Counted from the first letter of the stretch, positions 50,139 through 63,265 are shown. The stretch: DNA of 64,000 nt from Blastomyces gilchristii SLH14081 (GCF_000003855.2 NW_003101681.1:5674690-5738689), one strand, 5' to 3'. Notes: generated from the sequence alone by a model not told the origin. Made by a program: numbers and translations.

Positions 50139-50372
50139 ATGAAAATAGAGTCTCTCTGTGAGATCTGTTATTATCAGAAGTTAGAGAATCTTATATTTCT
50201 CAAGATCATCTTTACATGCCTTATTCATGAAATTAATGAGAGAAATCATCAATTTCAGCATTCTGTTCTTGATATCATTCAAGTGATAGCAGAGTTCACC
50301 CTGGCCACACTTTTTAAGTGTATGTTTTCTAATTATTCACATTTATACAGATATATACTGATTATTTATTAG
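50139..50372 (+). CDS. hypothetical 77-codon frame in hAT-Z2 (copy of 22719-22952)
   Basis: MKIESLCEICYYQK ... YRYILIIY, the same length as the hAT-Z1 copy. Substitutions between the two include His/Tyr, Thr/Ile and Ala/Thr changes typical of C-to-T or G-to-A mutation, yet neither copy has gained a stop. No recognised family. Confidence 0.35.
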   Translation: MKIESLCEICYYQKLENLIFLKIIFTCLIHEINERNHQFQHSVLDIIQVIAEFTLATLFKCMFSNYSHLYRYILIIY

Positions 50373-50496
50373 ATGATGTTAAGACAATGACTCATTGCAG
50401 CTGTGTTACTCTCACTGTGAGAAATACACAGTTGATGATAAATATTGTGAAGACTCTGAGAAGTGAGTATTTTAAAAGTGCTGTGACTCTGCAATC

Positions 50497-50640
50497 TTGA
50501 TTTTTTTTGTTTTTATTTTTTGATTTTTTCTTTTTCTTTGCTTTTTTTTTTCTTTCTCTTTCTCTTTTTTTTTTTTGTTGTGATTTTCTTTTTGTTTTTA
50601 TTTTATTTTTTGTTTTTTTGTTTTTTTTTTTATATATTAT
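50497..50640 (+). repeat. T-rich low-complexity tract in hAT-Z2
   Basis: Nearly pure T with interspersed G, C and A; complement of 22455-22592. Confidence 0.85.
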
Positions 50641-51189
50641 ATTTTTTTATAATTAAAATTATATGAATTATGATCTGTGTTCAGAAAAGTAATAATATTT
50701 GATAACACTCTCTGTTAAATTTTTAATAAATGAGTACTATGTTATGATATTATGTAAGTGAGAAATGATTTTATAATCTCATTTGATGCCATTCTTAATA
50801 ATGAAATCAGAATGAAAATGTGACTAAGAATTCAAACATATTCTTTATCTGAGACTAGTTTTTCATTTGAAAAGTAAATCTGAAACCTTTAATATTTGAA
50901 ATAATGTGATTTGAGATTAATGTGATGAACACAAATCATGATCAGAAGTAATACTTTTAGACAACATGATAACTGTAAAGTTTGATTCTGGTTTCAGACA
51001 CGGTCACACGGTCAGTCTACTTTCAATTATGATGAATAATTACTTCATTCTTCACATCTGATTCCAGGTCATGAAATTTATGAAAAACTCAACACAAATA
51101 TTGAGATGAACTATGAAATAATTATTAACAGATTGCATTGCAGATTACTGAAGAGTTATCTCTCTGCTGTAATCACTGCAACTTTATTC

Positions 51190-53250
51190 AAAAACATTCA
51201 TCATGAACTTATTATAACTCTGATGAAATTTTCTGACATCTGAAGTCATCAGAATACAGTTAATAAAAGAAAAATAATCAGAAAATTACTACTGAGCTGA
51301 TAAGTTACTTCATCAGATAATGATTTTTAGTAACACTAACTTTCTAATTTGAAGAAAATCATGTGAAAATGATCATGTATCAGTACTCTGATTTCACAAC
51401 TCTTATCTAATAACTTCTATGAATAATTACTTCACATATATATTTCTGAGTCTTTCTCTTTGATCAATTGAAAACCCCGAATTCTGAACACTTTTTCAAA
51501 TGCTTAATTCAAATCTTTGTATTTCATATTGATTATATCTTCAGTTCAATCTCAAGACACACTACAAAGTTAATATATAATATCTAGAATCAGAGTTGAA
51601 GAATTATTAAAGAGTGTCTCTCACAGTGAATACATGAACTAGTACAAACTATCTTACATTTATGAGAGTTATATGTTATCATATTAATGAGAACTGAACT
51701 TATTAAGAGATATTAATTGAATTTAAATCATTGATTAGTAGTCATACTGAGGATTATATAACAGAGATATTAATAACAGTGATTAAAAATGACTATTGAG
51801 ATATTAGTCTCAGTCTTCTTATAATTATAACTGATAATGCTGTGAATAACTACACTATGATGAAGAGCTTAGAGTAAAAATTGACTTTGCATTTCTGAAA
51901 TAATAAACAAGATCATATTCTCTGTATTGCTTATAAGATTCAATTTGTGATATAAACACTGATAAAGAATCTTAACATTGAGATGATGAATAATAAGATA
52001 ATTGATTCTTGAAATGAGAATGAGATGAAAGTGATTACTCAAGTAACTTTTACATTCATTTTATAAAAGATAATATTTTTTGATAACACTTTTTAATATT
52101 GCTTTTTGATAACACTTTTTAATAACACTACTGTTAATTTTGAATAGATTAACTAATAATTTAAATATCACAGATTTGAAACATTGCTAATATGCTTTGT
52201 ATCTCTTCTAAATAATAATAATAATTTCATAATATTTATTAAATAAACAAATCAGTCATATCACTGAATATGATACAGAATGTTAGAACACAGTAAAGTT
52301 CAATATATAAAATAACTGTTCAGACTCTTTGATTATATCAGATGATTGATCATTGAGTGTAATACTCTAATTAAGAAAAGATTCAGATATTGAAACTTTC
52401 TGATATGAAGTAAACTCAGTTAAAATATGTGATTAATTTACTGTTTCAGTTTTATAAGATAATGAAGACAGTCTCAATCACTTGTACATCAATACTGCAG
52501 TCAGTCTGATGAGTATATAATAGTTTATTTACTTATCTTAAGAAGTAGTTGAATTACTTAAAAAGAAATTCAGTCTGAGATAATGCTATAGCACAGACTA
52601 TTATTACTATAAGAAATAAACTAGTATATTACTACAGTAAAACTGAAAAATCTTTTACAGAGTACTATACTATAGCAGCTCTATTAGATTTCTCTCATTC
52701 AGTTAATATCTACACTTCTCAAGATTGAACAGAGAAGAAATAAGACTTAAATATTAAATTAGTCTAAGACTACTAGAATGCGAACTATCAGAGATTTGAA
52801 TAAGCAGATATTAATTAGAGATGTGAAGATAGTGAAATACAATTCTCTAGTAAGTAATAATCTTTGATAATACTTCATATTACATATAATTATAATACTA
52901 ACTTTGAAACAGAACTTATATACATTAATTACAACTGAAAATCAGATAAAACTATATACTTATAAAACTGAATTTAACTGCTATCTTCAAGATAATTCAA
53001 CAAATTTATACATTAAATCAATTCTAAAGTTATAAAAAATTATTAAGAGTATATATTCAACTGTTACACTGATAATATATAATATTCTAGTAATTTCATT
53101 GACAGAGGTGAGAATGAAGTGAAAGTTCAACTCAAGCTGAGATATTTATCACTATCACTGAGATTAATTATAAGAAGAAATAATCAAGAAACTCATGATT
53201 ATAAAACATAGACTTATCAGATAGTTTAATATCTCTGATCACAGTATATC
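51190..53250 (+). pseudogene. hAT-Z1 transposase (broken)
   Basis: Read through stops, about 51340-51600 gives an NSEHFFKCL region comparable with the NPEFRxLL segment of fungal hAT transposases. 51640-51830 contains SLISSHTEDYITEIL then ITDNAVNNYTMMKSLE, matching the SHSGENIA...DNAxNN block whose Asp is catalytic. 51880-52000 matches the following C...H region. About 52610-52680 gives KSFTEYYTIAALLDFS, like the YYAxxALHP block. A likely intron (52850-52912) has GTAAGT, TACTAAC and CAG. A clear C-terminal dimerisation motif was not found. Closest to Restless-type fungal hATs by memory of the family. Confidence 0.82.
52850..52912 (+). other. putative spliceosomal intron in hAT-Z transposase
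   Basis: 63 bp: GTAAGT at 52850, branch site TACTAAC at 52896-52902, AAACAG at the end. The sequence after the donor contains the dispersed motif (aataatctttgataatact). All three splice signals are conserved in hAT-Z2. Confidence 0.6.
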
Positions 53251-53645
53251 AGAGAAGTATAGTTTTCATGAGAAAGTGAAGAATAAACTTGTACAAGAAT
53301 GTATCTAGTTATTTCATGAGTGTTATCAATAATTGTTATCAAATTCTGATTATATAAGCAATTACTGAATGAACTGAATGAGACTGAATTTGATCTTCAG
53401 TCTCAGTCTCATTCTGATTTTGAAAGAATGATTATTTTTCACAGTTTATTCTGAGAAATTACTCTCATTTCACTGTTCTTGCATTAAATCTGGTTATTTT
53501 TCACATCATTTCTCTCACAAATGGTTCATTTTCAGATTTTTTTGATGCTTAGTTCTGATGGGACTCATGTCAAGAAATATATGAGATCAGATCAAATGGG
53601 ATCAAATGTGAAATTCATAGTCCTGCCGGCCAGTCTAGTCATGAT

Positions 53646-56600
53646 AGACAGCGGTCTATGTTATTATACAATGATTAAATCTTCAGTTGTAAGACATTAC
53701 AACCTTCAGTGCATTCTCTTATCAAAACTCTGATTCCTTTCAGAATTTGATCACTCAAAAGACATTTGTATCTGTTACATGGTGAAGTTGATCATAGATG
53801 TGAGAGGATATTAACATGAAGATGTCTACATATATGAAGTTGATAATCTTGATTACAATCTTATGTTAGAACTTGCCTGGCTATCTGAACAAGGCATCTT
53901 GTTAAATACTTGAAACAGAAGCTTGATATTCTCTAACAATGATAGGATTCACAAAGATGACATTCACAAGATCGTGAATCTGACACAGATCTCTGTCAAC
54001 ATGTATGAAATGCTCTGAAAAAGAAGTTGCTGACAGTAGAACTATGTGACAATCTATTTCATCAGTCTGATCAATATTAAAAAGGCTCTAGAAAAGTTAT
54101 TCTGTGTTACAATAACAGATTCTTGTACAAAACTCTCTCAATAATATCATGAATATCTAGATGTCTTCTGATAAGATAATACTATGAATATACTTCTCTT
54201 ACAAGATTCTGAAGTGAATCACAGTATCAAGTTAGAGAAGAAGAATGATAAGAATTCTGAATCATTATAAGACTCTCTTTACAACTTGTTCTGAGATGAA
54301 CTTCTTTTTCTTCAAAAGATACTCAATGATCTATTGAATAAAGAATTCATACATGTTAGTATTTCTTTCACTGCAGCCTCTATTCTCTTTGCAAAGAAAT
54401 CAGGTGAAGAACTTTGATTCTATGTGAACTATCAAGAACTGAACAGAATAACAAAGAAAAACTGCTATTCACTATCTCTTATCAATAAAATCCTAGCTTG
54501 TATTGAACAAGCTCAATGATTTACAAAACTAGATATTATCATCATATTTCATAAGATTCACATCACTGAAGAAGATGAGTGACTTACAGTATTCTGAACA
54601 TGATATAACCTCTTTGAATGAGTAGTTACCCTTTTCAGACTAGCTAACATTCTCAGTACATTTCAGAAGTATATCAACTGAGCACTCTGAGATTTCCTTG
54701 ATAAATTTGCATCTGTATATCTTGATAACATTCTCATCTTCACTGATGAGTTCAGGAAAGAATATCAAGAATATTTATAGAAGATATTACAATAGCTACA
54801 AGAAGGAGAACTACTGATAGATATTGACAAGTGTGATTTTGAAGTCAAGAGTATTAAATATCTGAGTTTTATTATAGAAGCTAGCAAGAGAATTTGAATG
54901 AATTCTGAGAAAGTCTCTGTCATTCTTGAATGAAAAGCTCTGTATACTGTGAAAGATGTATAAAGCTTCATCAGATTTACTAACTTCTATCAGTGATTTA
55001 TACAAACTTCTCAGATATCATAAGATTACTTACAGAACTTATCAAGAAGAACTCAGTATTTCAGTGATCAGCAGACACTGAAGCTGCATTCATACAGATG
55101 AAGAAGATGTTCATCAATGCCTCTCTGCTAATGATATTTAACTCTGATCACAAAACAGTTGTTAAAGCTGATTTCTCTGACTACATGACAGAAGAAGTGA
55201 TATTGTAATATAATGATAAAGATGTTCTACAATTATATATCTTCATATCTAAGAAACTGAGTTCTGTTAAATGCAATTATGAGATCTATGATAAGAAACT
55301 TCTTGCAATTGTACACTGTCTAGAAGAATGAGACTTCAAACTCTGAAGTGTCTCTGAATTTGAGATAATCACAGATTATAAGAACCTCAAACACTTCACA
55401 ATCACTTATAAACTCACTGAATGACAGATGCAATAATCTGAATTTCTAAGCTACTTTCATTTTACAATACACTATCACCCCGGCAGCCAGAACTCAATGA
55501 CAGACACTCTCTTGCAATGAGAACAAGATATGCTGTCTGATGTGACAGACACACACTGAATGAATTAATAGTATCAGCTCTTAGATCTAAAGATATTAAT
55601 TAATCAAGATAGAACAACTCATGACACTATATACACTTCTCTGATTAGAACACTCTCTCTCTGAACTGACAATGATATTGATATCTTCACTTTCTCTACA
55701 CTGAATGAACTGTGATATACAGCAGTTCAGGCTGATGAACTCCTTCAGACTCTCACTGCAGTAGTATATCAAGAAGTACTCTGATTTCTCTCAGAACTAT
55801 GTATAAGAACTGATATCTCAGAATGTTTAATCAATGACAATAATATTCTACAATTCTGTGAATAATGCTGAGTCTCTCACTCTGAACCCTTATGCATCTG
55901 AATAATGCAAGAGATGTATGATTTGCATATAACTGATTATTCAGGCTGTGAATAACTGTATAGAATGATCTTCTGAGAGTTCTACTGATCTGAGATATTA
56001 AACAGTATCAGATACTTTATCTGAAACTATAACTGTTATTTCTCTATCACTTTATGAAAGAATTGTAGAAAAGGCCTGCTGAAACTACTTGATATCTCTA
56101 ATAGAATCTGATAAGATATGATAATTGACTTCACAGTTGATCTCTCTGAGAGCAAGAATTGTAGAAATGTCCTGGTCATTGTGAACTGATTAAGTAAAGA
56201 TGTAATACTAGAATCTTGTAATAAGACAGATACTGAACAAGTTGCTGAAGTCTTTCTACAGAGCTCATTCTATCAGATGCATGAATTGCTGAGACCTATA
56301 GTATCAGATTAGAGCTGTCAATTCATGAGCACTCTCTGAGCAAGAATCTGTCAAGTTCTTAAGATTATACACTGTTTGTTAACTGTCTATCACTCTGAGA
56401 CTGATAATGCATCAGAATGAACACTTCAGACTGTAAAGAATTATCTTTATAAGTTCTGTAATTACTTATAAGATGATTGACATGATCTTCTTCTATATGC
56501 AGAGGTCACTATCAATGATTGAGATGCTGTCTCAACAGATGTAAGCCTATTCTTTCTTACACATGATTATTCTATGAAAGTGTTGAATCTTCTAGAGACT

Positions 56601-56831
56601 ACACAGTTCACACTGAATCTCTGCAGTCTGATTCAGATTACTGATAACATAGTAATGAAGCTTTAAAATATCTGTGACTGAGCAGAAGCCTTTATGACAA
56701 GTACTAAACAAGATTAAGAGAACTGAATCAATGTTCACTGAGATCTCACTGAGTAATATAATATAGAAGATCTGATATAATTGAATCTTAAGAATATACA
56801 GATCACATACTCATCTTACACACTGAATTAT
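53646..56831 (+). pseudogene. Gyp-C pol: protease, reverse transcriptase, RNase H, integrase (broken)
   Basis: Protease: the active-site Asp-Ser-Gly lies right at the hAT insertion (53644 onward), and LDYNLMLELAWL near 53855 is the DYDxILGxPWL-type block. RT at about 54320-54900 has YLDN at 54718-54729, one Asp lost. RNase H at about 55070-55480 has [24 protein letters not shown] and ITDYKNLKHF. Integrase at about 55720-56800 has the core IIDFTVDLS, LRPIVSD near 56300 and a Glu in ASEW near 56415. It is cut by the Gyp-B LTR at 56832 near the C-terminal GPY/F-type region. Confidence 0.9.
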
Positions 56832-57089
56832 TGTAAGAAATCCTGCTTCTCGCGGATTCTTTACCTCTATTCCTATCTCTCATGTAATCAATAGGATTAG
56901 CGGCCCTTGGCTACACACAACTATATAGACTGAAGTTCACAAATACTATTCACAACTCAGCTTGAATGCTATTATATATTTAACTTCTATATTTTATCTT
57001 TCTACTGTGAATACTTCTAGTAGTTAATAGTATATATTACATCAAGCTGCAAACATCTGAATAATCATCTGTAAGCACTTATTCTTACA
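56832..57089 (+). repeat. Gyp-B copy 2 5' LTR (258 bp)
   Basis: TGTAAGAAATCCTGCTTCTC...TTCTTACA. It shares ggcccttggctacacacaac with the other copies. The sequence inside the LTR (tttcaagctctgtcag) does not start with TGG, so the primer is not the usual tRNA 3' complement. Confidence 0.93.
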
Positions 57090-57179
57090 TTTCAAGCTCT
57101 GTCAGTCAGCAACTGTCTGTTATAACTGAAAGAACTAGAAACTTATATACTTCAACTTCTGTGAACTCTACTGCAGACA

Positions 57180-58260
57180 CTCAGAAGCAGTCATCTGAAC
57201 TATGAATAATCTTTATAAAAGAAGTCTTAGAGAACTTATTAATTACTCACAGAACATTATTCTCTATATCTGTGATAGAGAAATTCTTCAAATTCATGAA
57301 TAAATCAATCTTAGTGAAGAACATTCTTGAGCATCTTCTGCAGAATCAAGCTATTTTTCTATAAGAAATACTTACTGTCTGCAAACACTCTCAAACTGAG
57401 TCTCTAGACATGATCTTCAGAGATACTTACAAACTGAAAAGAAACTTTCTCAAGTTATAATCACTTAAGATCACTTACTGAATCATAATCTATAAAAGCT
57501 TTTGCAAGTTTGTATTTAAAATTGACTTACAAGCTCAGCTGTGTGATATGAAAGATGAAGAAGCTGTTATCTACATAATAACAGACCTCTACTACACTAA
57601 AGCCAAGAACTGACTGAACTATTTAAAGAATGATTATAAGAGATTCTGCTGATCTGTTCTCAAGACCTATCTAGAGAATAAGTTAAGAAACTTTGTATAC
57701 TGAACAGAGAATATCTGAGCTGTAATTATTAATATTAGAAAAAGAGATAAGAAATCTGATGAAGACTACTTACAGCACTTTATAAAATTATGATATAAAT
57801 TAAGATCTGTGAAAACAGAGCTCTGAAATAAGACCTGAATGATGATATTTATAAAGAGACTTAATAAAGATATGTAGAACAAGCTTATTAAGTAAGACTC
57901 TAAGTTCTTGACTCTGAAGAAACTGATAACTCTTATTCATCACTTACAGATTACTGTAAGAGTCACAGATTTATAAAGAGTAGATCACTGACTAGCTCTG
58001 TAAGAGCTAGAATAACAGAGAACAGATTTACTGAGAAAAGATGATAAGATATAGAGAGATTTGTATCTGACTACTGAGCAGAGAGAGAGAGCTTCATAAG
58101 CTTCTATAAATAGAGTATATAATAGAGAGACTAAGAAAAAGAGTCTCTGCTTTATCTGTTATAAATCAGAATATCTTCATACAAACTGTCTGAATAAATT
58201 AAAATAGAAATTTGAGAAGTTATGAACAGAGTCAGTAACAGTCATCTTAAGAGTCTTAAA
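57180..58260 (+). pseudogene. Gyp-B copy 2 gag (broken)
   Basis: Capsid-like helical region with many stops, ending in a zinc knuckle at 58148-58189 (CFIC ... LHTNC). The expected His of C-x2-C-x4-H-x4-C is Tyr, which a C-to-T change explains. Limits approximate. Confidence 0.72.
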
Positions 58261-61200
58261 GCTGATATCTGAATATATTACTCTCTCAATGAAAATGCAT
58301 ACTTATGAAGAGAGACTGTACTGCAGTACTACTGCTCTGCAAGCATGAGAAGTATTAATGAACTCAGAATCTCAGATCACTGTAGTGTCTCTAAAGCTTG
58401 CAGAGTAAATGAGCTGAGTGATGAAAACTGAGAATCTGCTCTTGAAATAAGCAGAACATGAGAACTCAGATCTGAGAACTGAGAAACTTATAAGAATCAT
58501 CTTTGAATTGCAAGATCTCTCTGAAATCTGAAGAAGATTTACAGAAACTGTGATTATCATAGATATCACAGATGACATGTACTTGAGACTTGTATAACTT
58601 TAAAGACATAATCTGCACATAGCTGTTCATGAGTCAGGTTTATACTTTCAATCAGTATTGACAGACTTACTCACAGAGATAGAATCAGTTAATGCTGTAG
58701 AGTTAGTTAGAGAAGATAAACTCATTTATATAATAACTTTGTAAATGTCTGAGAACTTTGTGATCATGAAAACTGAGCTTCAAATATCAGAGAAATACTG
58801 AGATCTCATAGAGATATTCAGCTCAGCAAAGACAGCTGAGCTTTCTTCTCACTGTGAGAAGAATCTGATAATAGATTTAATAGAAGAATAGAAACTCTTC
58901 TGAGAATTAATTCATAAGCTCTCTCATTATAAGACAGAAATCTTGTAAGTCTATATGAAGAAGAATCTGAAGAATGACTTTATCTGATCTTCACAGATCT
59001 TTACAGAAGTCTCTGTGATATTTATAAAGAAGAAGAATAAAGATCTCAGATTGTGTGTAGACTACTGTAATCTGAACTTCAAGATAATAAAGAATCACTA
59101 TTCTCTATCTCTGATTGAGAATGTGATTAACTGTCTTATGAGAGCTGTCATATTCATATAACTGAATATAATCAATGTGTATACATAGCTGTGAATATGA
59201 TCTGAAGATGAATGAAAGACTGTCTTTAGAACTGTACTGAGATTATTTGAATATCTAGTGATATCTTTTGATTTAACTAATACTTTCACAGTATTTCAGT
59301 CTTTTATTAATAAAACACTTCATATATATCTGAATGTCTTTATAATAATATATCTGAATGATATGATAATGTACTCTGTGAAGAAGAAAGAATACACTAA
59401 ACATGTGTGAAGTATGTTAAAGATCTTAGATAAGACAGAACTGTATATTAAGCTTATAAAGTATAACTTCAGTACTCATCAGATTAATTTCTTAGAATAT
59501 ATAATCATCACAGATGATATTCAGATAAAATCTTCACAGATTGAGACTATTCTATTATAACTGAAGTTAACTAGTATTTATAAGATTCAGATCTTTCTGA
59601 GCTTTGTGAATTTCTATAGACAGTTTATCTTTGTATTCATAAGAATCTTCTTAACTCTTATAGACATGCTGAAGAATGAAAATAAGAAGAAGTTATTCTA
59701 TGAATAGAGAATGAAAAGATTGTTAAGAAGAGAGAGCTGTGAGAACTTTCTTATCTCAGAAGCTTATGAAATCTTTATAAGATTAAAACAGATATTCATA
59801 GACATAGTAATACTGTTTCACTTTGATCTCTTACTCTTAATCAGATTGAAGACAGATATTTTCTTCTTTATAATTTCAGACATAGTCTTATAACTACAGT
59901 CAAATAAGAACTGAGTTTCAGTGATCTTTTTCTCATGAAAGATGTAACTTATAAAGATTAACTATAGTATTTATAATCAAGAGCTTCTTATAATAGTGAA
60001 ATTCTTTCATCACTGATATCACTACTTTGAGAGTCTTATAATAGTGATTACTGTTAGAACTGATTATAATAGCTTATAACAGTTTACTTCAATCAAGAAA
60101 CTCTCACAGTGATAGATCTGCTAAGCTCAGAGACTGAGTGAGTTCTGATTCAAGATAGAGTATATTAAGAAAACTAAGAACTCAGTGAACAGACTCTCTT
60201 ACAGATCAGACTATGTTAAGAAGATCAGAGTAACAGATATAGAGAGACTAGAGAAGATAGAAAAGCTTTATAAAATGCTCAGACTGAGTGTTATAAAGAG
60301 ATTGACTAAAGAGTCTCTCAATTCTCTGTAAGAGAAGAGAAAAGAGAGAGAAAAGAAGTCTGTACAATTACTTTCTATAATACTGAGAGTCAACACTCTG
60401 AGAATCTCTGTGAGAATTCTTGAAGAGAGTATCTATAATCTGAAGAATTTACAGACTTTAAGAAGCACTGTAGAAGATCTGATATAAGAAAAAATAGAGT
60501 ATAAGTCTTTACAAGATTTTCTATTCAGATTATCTGAACTACAACTGAAGAATAAATATACTTAGTATATTCAGAAACTGCTTATAGCAGAAACTAACTC
60601 TGTAGAAATAAAGAATTGAAGAGACTTAAATAATCTCTTATAAAGAGAGAACTGAATTTATATATCTATGAATAAGTTTCTATGTATAGAACTTATTAAA
60701 AGATATCATAACTCTTCTCTAACAGGTCATTTTACAGATACTAGAACTCATGAGTTGCTCATAAGAAAATACTTCTGACTGAAGATATGAGAACTTGTGA
60801 AGAAGATAATGAATTCTTATACTATTTATCAGAATTCATAAGTAGTGTAGTTCAGATTATATAAAGAACTTACTTCTCTACTTATTTCACAGAAACCTTG
60901 AAAACAGCTAGAAATGAACACTCTTATGAGTCTCTCTGAAAGTAAAAACATATATAATACCTGCTTTGACAGTGTGCTGATGATAGTAGATTACTTTATT
61001 AAGATGATACACTTTATACTCATCTGTAAGAACTTAAAGTTAAAGAATTTAACTTATATCTTTATCTATGATGTGATTCAGTTGTATAAGTTATCTGTGA
61101 ATATTATCTCAGATAGAGAATCAATCTTCATAGAGAAGTTCTGATCTGATCTAATAACTATACTGAAGATCTCATAAGATCTAAGCACAGCTTTTTATTA

Positions 61201-62030
61201 ATAGATAGACAATTAGATAGAATATCTAATAAGTATATTAAAACAGTATCTGTGATACTTTATTAATTACAATCAGAATGACTGAGTGTATTGATTATTA
61301 CTTACAGAGTTTGTATACAATAACTTAAATCATGTCAGTACAGATAAAACTCTCTTTGAGATGCTTATTAAGACTCATCTACAGATAATCTTGATGAATC
61401 TGTGAGAGTATACTATAGAGTGTGATGATGCCTATGAATAGGCTGAGAGAATTCAGAATATCTGAAAGAAAATCTGTGAATTCTTGAGAAAGACTTAAGA
61501 GTATCAGAAGAGATACTATGACTCTAAGTATATTATAAAGAGTTTCAAGAAAGATGATAAAGTCTAACTAAGTCTAGAAAACATTATTATATAGAGATCT
61601 AGTAAGAAGCTGAATCTCTTACAGATAGAGTCTTATAAGATTATAAAGAAAATTAGTTTACAGTTCTATAGATTAGAACTGTTATCTAAGTTATAAATAT
61701 ACAATGTTTTTCATGTCTCTTTGCTTCATGAATATAAGAAATTCTTAGAAGAGAATTCTGTGACTCATCACTCTATTTATAAAGTACTAGAGAATGAAAG
61801 AGAATATCAGATTAAAGAAATTATTAACTCAGAGAAGTGAGATCATAAGCTCTGATTTAAAATTCAGTAATAAGAGTATTCTAGTAAGATGAATAAGTTC
61901 ATCTGAGAATTATCTGAGTAGATAAGATATCTGCAGAAGCTGAGACATGACTTTTATACTGTAAATTCTGATAAGTCAGAATAATATAATCTTTACTAAG
62001 AATCTGATTATGATAAAGATATTAACACTA
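58261..62030 (+). pseudogene. Gyp-B copy 2 pol with chromodomain (broken)
   Basis: Protease is likely within 58500-58700 but its active-site motif is not clear. RT at about 58960-59530 has LRLCVDYCNLN near 59050 and YLND at 59351-59362. RNase H at about 59700-60180 has LIRLKTDIFFFIISDIV, SIYNQELLIIVKF and DYNSL. Integrase at about 60680-61500 has RYHNSSLTGHF (HH part), YTIYQ (both Cys lost), FDSVLMIVDYF, VNIISDRESIF and a Glu in the WIEYLISIL region. A chromodomain is at about 61795-61965 (EREYQIKEIINSEK, then FKIQ and ELSE), which in this clade targets integration to heterochromatin. Open stretches at 59711-59893 and 60914-61144 belong here. Confidence 0.9.
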
Positions 62031-62689
62031 TCATTTACAAGCTCTAGTCTATAAGATAATAAGTTTCTACTAAGATGAACAGTCTGCAGTGTATACAAAG
62101 AGAAGAAGAAATCATATTCTTATTAAAGCTATAAAATAAAGAAAATAAAAACAGAACTGTGAACACAATTTAGAGACTAATAAAGAAAAAATAAAGAAAA
62201 TTCATACTTATATTCTCAATACTCATAACACTCAATTCTCTCATAACTATCAATTCTTCTCTTCAAAGAAGTAGAGAGTATCATATCTGTGATACAAACA
62301 ATTGTTGTATTTGATGTGAAGATCATCAGAAATACACAGACTTTAGAGAAGCTAAATATTAAAATGTATACAGTTGTAACAGAATCTTGAAAGCTGATTA
62401 TCTGCACATGTGATCAGATATCTCTCATGAAGCTGTATTCACTTTCTCAGTTATACTGAAGTATTCAGTCTGAAAATAATTAAGATGCAGAGAGAGAGCT
62501 TATCTGCTCAGATTAACTCTTATTATAAATTTATAACATTTGCATTATCTTGATTATCTGAATTTTATAAGTACTGGAGAACTTATCTCTTATTGATAAT
62601 AAGATTGCAGAAATGTGCTGCAGTGTGAGAACTGTTAATAGAGAATCTAGACATATTTACATATATCTGATCAGAGATTGTGTAAGTAG

Positions 62690-63265
62690 AAGAGAGATAA
62701 TTGTAGATCTGCAGAGCTGTAGAAAATACTGATAACATTAAAAGCTTTACAAGAACTATTAGCTAGAGTCTGTAAGAAATTACTTATAAGAAGACTTACA
62801 GCAAAGAATGAGACTGCACTGCTTGAAGTCAGAAACTGATCTGAGAGAGATATGAGATTAGCTACTAGTCTGAAGATCAGATATGATGACAGGGCTGAGA
62901 AGAGTGAAGATACTGTTATAAGTGATGATATCACTGCTTCATCAGCCAGTAAAAAGCAATCAGAGAAGTTGCAGAGACACTCATGAGAAGCTCAGCAGCA
63001 GTCAGACATTGTTTATAAAGATATTGAAATTAAAAAGATTTTTATTCTTGAGAAGTTCTTGAATCAATATACAGATATTGTTAGAAACACTCTCTCTCTA
63101 TTATCTGAGTAAAAACACTTTATGAATGAATAAGAATACTCATAGTTTATAAGAATAAGAGCTATTACAGAAAAAGAGAAAAGAAAATGAGATTCTATAG
63201 ACAGATCTGAGATATTTATACTACTCTAGAGAGATTTATTTACACTGTGAATAATTTCATAGAAC
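62690..63265 (+). pseudogene. Gyp-B copy 2 extra downstream frame, charged helical protein
   Basis: After the chromodomain and ~650 bp without a clear frame, a conserved-looking frame reads KALQELLARVCKKLLIRRLT, NETALLEVRN, ERDMRLATSLKIRYDDRAEK and further charged helical sequence to about 63230 with few stops. It is rich in Arg, Glu, Leu and Ser and probably forms a coiled coil. No standard gypsy domain fits. It may be an additional accessory ORF of this family. Confidence 0.5.

Larger units (their letters stand above)
37527..51019 (-). mobile_element. hAT-Z copy 2, inserted in hAT-Z1 in opposite orientation
   Basis: TSD ctttcaat at 37519-37526 and 51020-51027. The uninterrupted target is visible in its own sequence near 47810 (ctttcaatcatag in complement). 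It carries LINE-F; without LINE-F and its 14-bp TSD it is 5,816 bp. The left edge (37527) has the GGCC-type tip and the right edge (51019) the GACC-type tip, so it runs opposite to hAT-Z1. Confidence 0.94.
22090..53637 (+). mobile_element. hAT-Z copy 1, autonomous-type hAT transposon carrying nested insertions
   Basis: TSD gtcatgat at 22082-22089 and 53638-53645. The tips are tagactgactatgtga and ccggccagtcta, short imperfect inverted repeats. After removing Gyp-A2 (with its 4-bp TSD) and hAT-Z2 (with its 8-bp TSD) the element is 5,815 bp. Order: left arm with A-rich tract, accessory frame, microsatellite, then transposase before the right tip. The 8-bp TSD and TAG...CTA tips fit the hAT superfamily. 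Confidence 0.93.
19119..56831 (+). mobile_element. Gyp-C, Ty3/gypsy element split by SINE and nested hAT
   Basis: The LTR starts tgtgacgggctgcgcccgat. Gag and zinc knuckle follow to 22089, hAT-Z1 occupies 22090-53637, and pol continues from 53646 to 56831. There Gyp-B2 inserts near the integrase C-terminus. Without SINE and hAT-Z the visible part is about 5.1 kb. The 3' LTR is outside the window. The join across the hAT restores colinearity inside the protease domain. Confidence 0.88.

Noticed and set aside
53521..53733. 70-codon plus-strand frame at 53521-53733 as a gene
   Set aside because: It runs from the hAT-Z right end into Gyp-C protease, so it is a chance fusion across an insertion boundary.
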